DNA of 64,000 nt from Streptomyces cadmiisoli (GTDB lineage Bacteria; Actinomycetota; Actinomycetes; Streptomycetales; Streptomycetaceae), in NCBI RefSeq assembly GCF_003261055.1, contig NZ_CP030073.1, forward strand, positions 1,550,001-1,614,000, in the 5' to 3' direction. The translations under genes were made by a program, and so were the position numbers. The notes under the pieces were generated by a model. It did not search any database and had not been told where the DNA came from. It worked only from the letters and a program-made list of their open reading frames with translations. Below, piece by piece: positions 59,011 through 64,000 of this stretch (its first letter is position 1; the number at the start of each line of letters is the position of its first letter).

Positions 59011-59922
59011 CTACTGCACCAGCGCTCCGAGGGCCTGCTCGGCCATCTGGACACCCATCGTGGCGGCCATGGTGGTGCCGGCTACCAGGGGCTTGTCCTT
59101 GAGCTCGGTGGCGAACTGACGCAGGTGGCCCGGCTCGGGGTTCTCGGAGGTCGCTTCGTCGTGGAGGGCCTGTGCGACGCTCTCCAGCTCCGCACGGTCT
59201 GGCTCAGGCATGCCCAGCGTGGGGCTGACCTGTCCCACGTACCCGGCCAGCTGAACGAACAACGTCGGGTCGACGCCGTCGGTGTTGTTCTGCGTGAAGT
59301 GCTGCTGCTCGCCGACGATGACGCCCTTGGCGTTCGGCAGGAAGTTGTTGTATGTGGCGCCGGTGCGCGCCCGGTTGGTGTGGTCTTGCACGCTTCCTCC
59401 AGACAGGGCGCAGCTGACGCCTTCGGGGGTGATGGAGACCGTGGCGGGGTCGATGCGTTCGATGAGGTTCGGCTCCGCCAGGTGGGCGAGCGCCTGGTGC
59501 AGGTCGGTCCCGGAGATGGCGGCACCGGCGAAGGAGGCGGAGGGGGTCGCCAGGAACAGGGACGGGTCGGTGGGCGACTGGTCGCCTGCGGTATCGAACA
59601 GCCACCGCAGGAAGGCGTCCATGGTGTAGCGGAGCCGGGCGGCGCGGTCCTGCTGGCGCTTCTTCAGTCGGCTCACAGCGACGCGGCCCGCGTCGCTGAG
59701 GTGTACGTCGGGGGTTCCGCCCATGTTGCGTGCGATCTTGACCAGGTCGCGCTGTTCCAGCTCGAAGGGGGGCACGGACGGGTCCTCGCCGTCCAGCTGC
59801 TGTTCTTCGACGAACCGGGTCACGTCGACGTAGTGCGAGGGGTTCAGCCGGGCCCGTTCGTCCAGCCACATCAGGAGCCGATCCAGGATCGGATCGCCTT
59901 CGACGGCGTCGCGGCCGGCCAT
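59011..59922 (-). CDS. Unknown protein, last gene of the STAND operon
   Basis: A 303-residue protein; the ATG at 59,920-59,922 has AGAAGG at good spacing (a GTG at 59,961 is an alternative). The first 190 residues look like two small helical, winged-helix-like units (LLMWLDERARLNPSHYVDVTRF; LRYTMDAFLRWLFDTAGDQ). A short segment NFLPNAKGVIVGEQQHFTQN resembles the glycine-glutamine motifs that join effector and sensor parts of bacterial conflict proteins. The C-terminus is helical and ends in a hydrophobic stretch (GTTMAATMGVQMAEQALGAL) that could touch membrane. I do not recognise the family. Position suggests a partner of the STAND NTPase. Confidence 0.75.
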   Translation of the reverse strand: MAGRDAVEGDPILDRLLMWLDERARLNPSHYVDVTRFVEEQQLDGEDPSVPPFELEQRDLVKIARNMGGTPDVHLSDAGRVAVSRLKKRQQDRAARLRYTMDAFLRWLFDTAGDQSPTDPSLFLATPSASFAGAAISGTDLHQALAHLAEPNLIERIDPATVSITPEGVSCALSGGSVQDHTNRARTGATYNNFLPNAKGVIVGEQQHFTQNNTDGVDPTLFVQLAGYVGQVSPTLGMPEPDRAELESVAQALHDEATSENPEPGHLRQFATELKDKPLVAGTTMAATMGVQMAEQALGALVQ

Positions 59923-59989
59923 GGAGCCTTCTTCGGGAGTCGCGTCCGTCTGGATAGGCACGCGGATCGGATTCCGTCGGGCTGCGCGC

Positions 59990-60115
59990 TCATAGCCCTT
60001 GGGCGCGACGTAGGGTGACCGACGGCGAGGCGGCCGTCCGCGGGCGGAAGACGAGCGCGACCCAGCCGCCGCCCTCGGCGGCCGCCATCCGGCGCCGGAG
60101 CTCGTGCTGGTTCAT
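59990..60115 (-). CDS. 41-residue protein coupled to the STAND gene
   Basis: The frame starts at ATG 60,113-60,115, overlapping the TGA of the STAND gene (ATGA), and ends 67 nt before the ATG of the 303-residue gene. The peptide (MNQHELRRRMAAAEGGGWVA..., Arg-rich) has no recognised family. The stop-start overlap supports translation; the function is unknown. Confidence 0.5.
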   Translation of the reverse strand: MNQHELRRRMAAAEGGGWVALVFRPRTAASPSVTLRRAQGL

Positions 60116-63100
60116 TCCAGGTCGTCCCACGTCCACGAAGGGGCGGCCATCCCGTCGGGCTCACGTCCGAATCGAAACTCCTGCCGGTTTCCTCCGAGGT
60201 CAATGAACAAGTCGAATTGCCCTGCGGCTGGAAGCCGTTCAGTCAGGACTGTGCACTGCTCGTGCGCTCCAGCTCCCTGCAGTGCGTTCAGTAGCTTGGT
60301 CACGGCCTGTGGGTGGCCAAGGGCGACCTGCGCGCCGGGATTGCGGTCCAAGAGCGCAGCGACTTGCTCATGCATCCCGCCCTCCCGGAGCCAGTCCAGC
60401 AGCCGGGCCACGGCGTGCGGGTGCTCAAGAACGACCTGCGCGGCGGGGTTCCAGTCCAGGAGTGCAGCAACCTGCTCCTGCAATCCAGCCTCCCGCAACC
60501 GGTCGAGTATGTTGCCCACCGTGTAGGTGGCACCGAAGAAGAGACACGAGGCGGCTCTCTCGGGCAGAGCCGTGGCATGGTCCTGTGCCCCACCCTGCCG
60601 CAACCCTTCGAGTAGCCGGACCACAGCGCGCACGTCGTCAACAACCTCGTCAGCGGCAGTCCCTTCGATCAGGGCTGCGACCTGTGCCTGGGCCCCGAAC
60701 TCCTGCAGTTCCTCCAGTAGTAATGCGACGGCATACAGGTCCGTAAGGACGACGTGTGCGGCGGGGTCGCGGTCCAGCAGTGCAGCGATCTGCTCCCATG
60801 TCTGGCCCTGCTGTAGTTCGTTCAGAATCTCAGCCACGGCGTACGACTCGTTGAGGGCGTCGCGCGCGGCATCCCTCTCGGCCAGGAGCGTGGCCTGCTC
60901 CTGCGCCCCAACCTCATGCAGCTCGGCCAACAATCGGGTTACGTCACCCGGGTCACCAAGGAGGACACCCGCTGCAGCCCGCTCAGCCAAGACCGTGACC
61001 TGCTCCTGCGCCCCGACCTCCCACAACCCGTCCAGCAGCCGGGCTACGTCGCCTGGGTCATCAAGGAGGACGTCCGTGGCGGCCCGCTCAGCCAAGACCG
61101 TGACCTGCTCCTGCGCACCAGCCTCATGCAACGCTTCCAGCAGCCGGCCTAAAGGGCGTGGGTTGTGGCAGAGGACGTTCGCGGCGGGATCCCGAGCGAG
61201 CAACGCAGTGATCTGCTCCTTAGCTGCAACGACTTGCAGTCCCTCCAACATCTCAGCCACGGCGGCCGGATCATCGAGAGCGACGTGCGCGGCGGGGCCA
61301 CGAGCCAGCAAGGCCGCGATCTGCTCCCCGGCTACGACGACTTGCAGCCCCTCCAGAATTTCAGCCACGGCGGCCGGATCATCGAGAGCGACCTGAACGG
61401 CGGCCCGCTCAGCCAAGACCCTGATCTGCTCGTGCGCCCCAGCCTCCCGCAGCTCGACCAGCAGCCGGGCCACGCCTCGCGAGTCATCGAGAGCGACCTG
61501 AGCGGCGGCCCGCTCAGCCAAGACCCTGATCTGCTCGTGCGCCCCAGCCTCCCGCAGCTCGACCAGCAGGCGGATGACGGCATATGGGTTGTCAAGGGCA
61601 ACGTGCGCAGCAGCCCATGCCGCGGGGCGGTGGTCTGCGGGGTGCAGGGTGTGGAGGTGGTAGACGAGGGTGGATGCTGCGCTGGAGTCACCGTGCGTGG
61701 TGGCGCGTTTGTGGAGTTGGGTGGCGTCGCGGTACAGGCCGCGGGCCCAGGCAGCGCGAGCGAGTGTGGCCAGGTCGGCGGGGTGCGCGTGGGTGGAAGC
61801 TGCGCTCCAGAAGTCGATGGGCGGGATTTTCTCGGCACGGTGGCGGCGGCCGTGTTGGTCGAGGTAGTCGGCCAGCAGGTAGCGCGGTCCCTGCTGACTG
61901 GGAGCGCGTCGGTCGGCCAGGACGCTGCTTGCGGCGGGCCAACGGCTGGTGCGCTGGTTGCGAGGGCGGCTGGTGGTGACAGCGGTCAGGATGCCGGGGA
62001 TGCCGTTGCAGGGCGTGATGACGTAGGCGAGGGTCTTGCTCAGCCAGTCGCCGTCGAGCATGTGGTACTCGGTGTCGGTGAGGTAGCCGGGGGCGGCGTC
62101 GGCGAGCCAGTCCAGCGGGATGTGGGGTCCGGCGCCCAGGCGGCGGGCGTCCATCGCAGCGCGGATGAGGGCCAGGGTGGCTCCCCGGGCCGCCTGGTAG
62201 CGGTCGATCAGGTAGGGCACGCCAGCCAGGTACTGAGTGATCTGCGCACCCTTGGCGTGCTGGACGGCCTGCACAAGCCGGGGGTCTGCATCGTCGGTGG
62301 CGTCGAGTGCGGCCAGAGCGACCCTGGGGAAGGCGTCGGGAACGTCGATCTTGTGACCGCTGAGTAGGTCGCGGGCGCCAGCGTGCCAGTCGGGGGTGGT
62401 GCGGGTGGTCAGGGTGTCCCAGTGTTCGGGCCACAGGGTGCCCAGGACAAGTACGGGGGCCCGTGAGGGATCGTGCAGCAGTTCCCGCAGGCCGGCGGCG
62501 ACGTGCTCACCCATCGGGTCCGGGGCCAAGTAGTTCTGGGCCTCGTTGAGCCACACCACCGTCTTCGGGGCGATGTCGGGTAGTGCGGCCAGGGCCGCTT
62601 CTGGGGCGGTGGGGCTGAGGGGATGCCACAGCTGCCAGTTGTCCGGCAGCTCCCTGACGGCCTCCCATAGAGCGCGGGTCTTGCCGGTGGATGATCCTCC
62701 GACCAGGATCGCGATCCCGCTCTGCCCGGCTTTCGCAGCGTCGACCACCGTCTTGAGGCGATCGTCGTGGTCTCGCGGGATGTAGGGGGGCAGGGTCCCG
62801 AACCGGTCGCGGGCGCCCTCGGTGTCCAGGGCCGGGTGGACTCCAAGGCCTCCGTCCAGGATGAGGTGCTCATCGCCGCGGAGATCGCCGATGGGGCGAC
62901 CCGCCCCCACCGCCATCCCGGCCTGCACCCACAGTTTCCGTACCCGCCCCCCCCAGAACCGGTGGATCCCAGCGAGCGTGGCGGGCCAGTACCGTGGCCA
63001 CGGCCACCACATCGGCCTGCTGGTGGGGCCGTTCGCGGTGGGTGAGGACGCGGTGAACCGTGTCCCGGCTCGGTGCCCCCGCCAGTTCGTCATCGGCGGC

Positions 63101-63274
63101 GATGTCCCGGGTTATGTCATCCAGGCTGGGCGCGCCCGCCGCCAGATATACCTCGTGCAGCAGGTTCTTGAGCTCGCGCAGCGCCGGGGGCCATCCCACG
63201 CGCGCCCGCTTCAGCGACCGCGGTCGCTTCGTCTCCTTCGGGCCGAGTCGGCCGCCCCCGGTGTCGCCACTCAT
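60112..63274 (-). CDS. STAND-type NTPase with 35-residue helical repeats (frame broken at C8 tract)
   Basis: The gene reads from ATG 63,272-63,274 (MSGDTGGGRL, then a helical/HTH-like region: LRELKNLLHEVYLAAGAPS, SRDTVHRVLTHRERP, ATVLARHARWDPP) into an 8-C run at 62,947-62,954, where the frame changes; omitting one base restores a continuous 1,053-codon frame (WDPPVLGG-RVRKLWVQAGM). Without the repair the protein would start near 62,916. The NTPase part has Walker A GGSSTGKT and a Walker-B-like TVVWLNEAQNY. The C-terminal 461 residues are thirteen 34-36-residue helical repeats (VALDDPxAVAxLLxxLxEAGAxEQ...). Such NTPase-plus-repeat proteins act as sensors in bacterial immunity; here this is inference. 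A TTA codon is present at 61,150-61,152. Confidence 0.8.
60220..61602 (-). repeat. Thirteen tandem 102-108-bp repeats inside the STAND gene
   Basis: Each unit encodes one 34-36-residue repeat. Two neighbouring units (starting 61,381 and 61,486, exactly 105 bp apart) are identical over about 84 bp except one base, so duplication or gene conversion is recent; the others are diverged. Confidence 0.9.
62947..62954. repeat. C8 homopolymer at the frame break
   Basis: Eight consecutive C (G in the coding strand) exactly where the STAND coding frame switches. It is either a sequencing/assembly error, a natural null mutation, or a slippage site that turns the gene on and off. Confidence 0.7.
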
Positions 63275-63440
63275 CGCACCATCGTCCCCGATCCCTCCGC
63301 TCACCATGGCCTGAACAGCGCTAATGCCTCCGCCCGTTGACGGTACGTCGCAACCGGGAGGCGAGCTCATCGGCGGTCTCAGGGTGGACAGCAAGCCGGC
63401 CGGCTGCCCATCCGCCCACCACACTCTTGTGGAGGACCTC

Positions 63441-63548
63441 ATGTCCCACACGCGCCTGACTCGCAGCGAACGTCTGGCCCTGGCCGGAACAGCCCTGCGC
63501 GGTGCCATCTCCGCCATCGTCACCTGGCTCCTGGACCAGCTCACCTGA
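63441..63548 (+). CDS. 35-residue small peptide, possible membrane-active product
   Basis: ATG 63,441 is preceded by GGAGG at ideal spacing. The peptide starts MSHTRLTRSE and continues with one hydrophobic/amphipathic helix (LAGTALRGAISAIVTWLLDQ). A terminator-like hairpin follows. It is divergent from the STAND operon. It could be a small toxin, a leader or a chance frame. Confidence 0.45.
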   Translation: MSHTRLTRSERLALAGTALRGAISAIVTWLLDQLT

Positions 63549-63572
63549 ACCGGCACCCCGGTCGCACGAACG

Positions 63573-63610
63573 TCGGGCCCAGGGCCGGTGAACCACACGC
63601 CCTGGCCCGA
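63573..63610 (+). terminator. Hairpin after the 35-residue gene
   Basis: TCGGGCC-c-AGGGC pairs with GCCCTGGCCCGA through a 12-bp stem with one bulged base, 25 nt after the small gene's stop. Confidence 0.6.
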
Positions 63611-63707
63611 TGCCTGACCAGGCTCACCCGCCGGAACCCACATCACCGCGTTGACCTGCTAGAACAGGTGCAATACAGGGGCGTACTCAAGACCGGCGGG
63701 GCATGCG

Positions 63708-64000
63708 ATGGGTGACTTTTTTGAGCGGATCATCGAGTCGAGGTGAGCAGTCGGGAGGCGGGGCCGCTCGCGGCGGATGGTTGCCTGGATGGTCAACCAG
63801 GGCCTGATCACGAGGGAGTTGGCCAGCGACGGGGTGTACAGCCTGACCGTGGACAAAGGCTATGTGCCCGGCCCCAACTGGGCACGGGCCATCGCCGACG
63901 CATCCGACCCGACCTGGCTGCCGGAGCCCGTCGCCGTCATCGTAGGACGCGACTACCACGTCGGCGGTCAGGGATCGGACGAAGCGGAGTACGCGCTCCG
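63708..64000 (+). pseudogene. Partial, apparently frameshifted gene of unknown function at the right edge
   Basis: From ATG 63,708 the frame reads MGDFFERIIESR and meets TGA at 63,744-63,746. A second frame over the next 40 nt reads SSREAGPLAA, and from ATG 63,777 the first frame resumes with MVAWMVNQGLITREL ... GYVPGPNW ... VAVIVGRDYHVGGQG and runs off the window. This looks like one gene with two compensating single-base changes, but the piece from 63,777 could also start on its own. No family assigned. Confidence 0.45.

Noticed and set aside
58834..60018. 394-codon plus-strand open frame opposite the 303-residue gene
   Set aside because: Most of it is the antisense of a better-supported coding frame; only the first 60 codons are outside it and show no homology or ribosome binding site.
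60220..61602. Regular repeats considered as a CRISPR array
   Set aside because: Units are about 105 bp with no unique spacers and translate into a continuous 35-residue protein repeat.
58700..64000. Search for the missing 3' part of egtD as the element's right flank
   Set aside because: No sequence encoding the expected FNRN...LNREL continuation or the terminal TEVS-type block was seen on either strand, so the right border could not be placed.

Overview
This is high-GC DNA with strong third-position GC bias, GC-only terminator hairpins, MbtH, SARP and ergothioneine genes, and is very probably a Streptomyces chromosome or a close relative. The left 50 kb looks like ordinary, though metabolite-rich, chromosome. 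From about nt 49,959 to the right edge the base composition drops and recombinase genes appear, marking a mobile element.

Region 1 (1-12.3 kb) is the end of a siderophore locus. It holds the 3' part of an NRPS (A-T-C-A-T-E, no thioesterase), its MbtH partner, and a leftward operon of two half-size ABC exporter subunits plus an iron-siderophore binding lipoprotein. Two DmdR/IdeR-type iron boxes (9,994-10,012 and 10,620-10,638) flank a small HTH-like gene of unknown role. A YtcJ-like amidohydrolase follows.

Region 2 (12.4-23.4 kb) is housekeeping and stress chromosome: pirin, a MarR pair, a TPR protein, a PepSY membrane protein, peptide deformylase, a flavoprotein disulfide oxidoreductase divergent from thioredoxin, a LacI regulator with a TTA codon, a TetR/FMN-reductase pair sharing operator palindromes, and an FkbM methyltransferase. 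About 1 kb with little or no coding sequence follows (23.4-24.4 kb).

Region 3 (24.4-42.6 kb) is a RiPP cluster: a SARP regulator with NB-ARC domain, a leader-binding Ocin-ThiF-like protein, a YcaO cyclodehydratase, an azoline dehydrogenase, split LanB-type dehydratase (glutamylation plus elimination), a PqqD-like/M50 membrane protease, an ABC exporter pair, a second YcaO, and a convergent 58-residue precursor with a thiopeptide-like leader and a Ser/Thr/Cys-only tail. No separate pyridine synthase is present, so the product may be a linear, heavily dehydrated azole peptide and not a classical macrocyclic thiopeptide. An 11-bp periodic repeat array sits in the precursor's promoter region, next to an M20 peptidase gene.

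Region 4 (42.8-50 kb) has an amidase, a PemK/MazF-like protein, a PARG-like macrodomain protein and the ergothioneine operon egtA-egtB-egtC-egtD.

Region 5 (49.96-64 kb) is the element. egtD is cut after 213 codons, and the incoming DNA supplies a complete, diverged EgtD-like gene whose start overlaps the stop of the chimeric egtD (ATGA). Next comes a four-gene tyrosine-recombinase module plus one truncated paralogue, then a leftward operon with a STAND-type NTPase carrying thirteen 35-residue repeats (frame broken at a C8 tract) and two small genes of unknown function, which is a candidate defence or conflict system. A 35-residue peptide gene and a damaged partial gene lie at the right edge.
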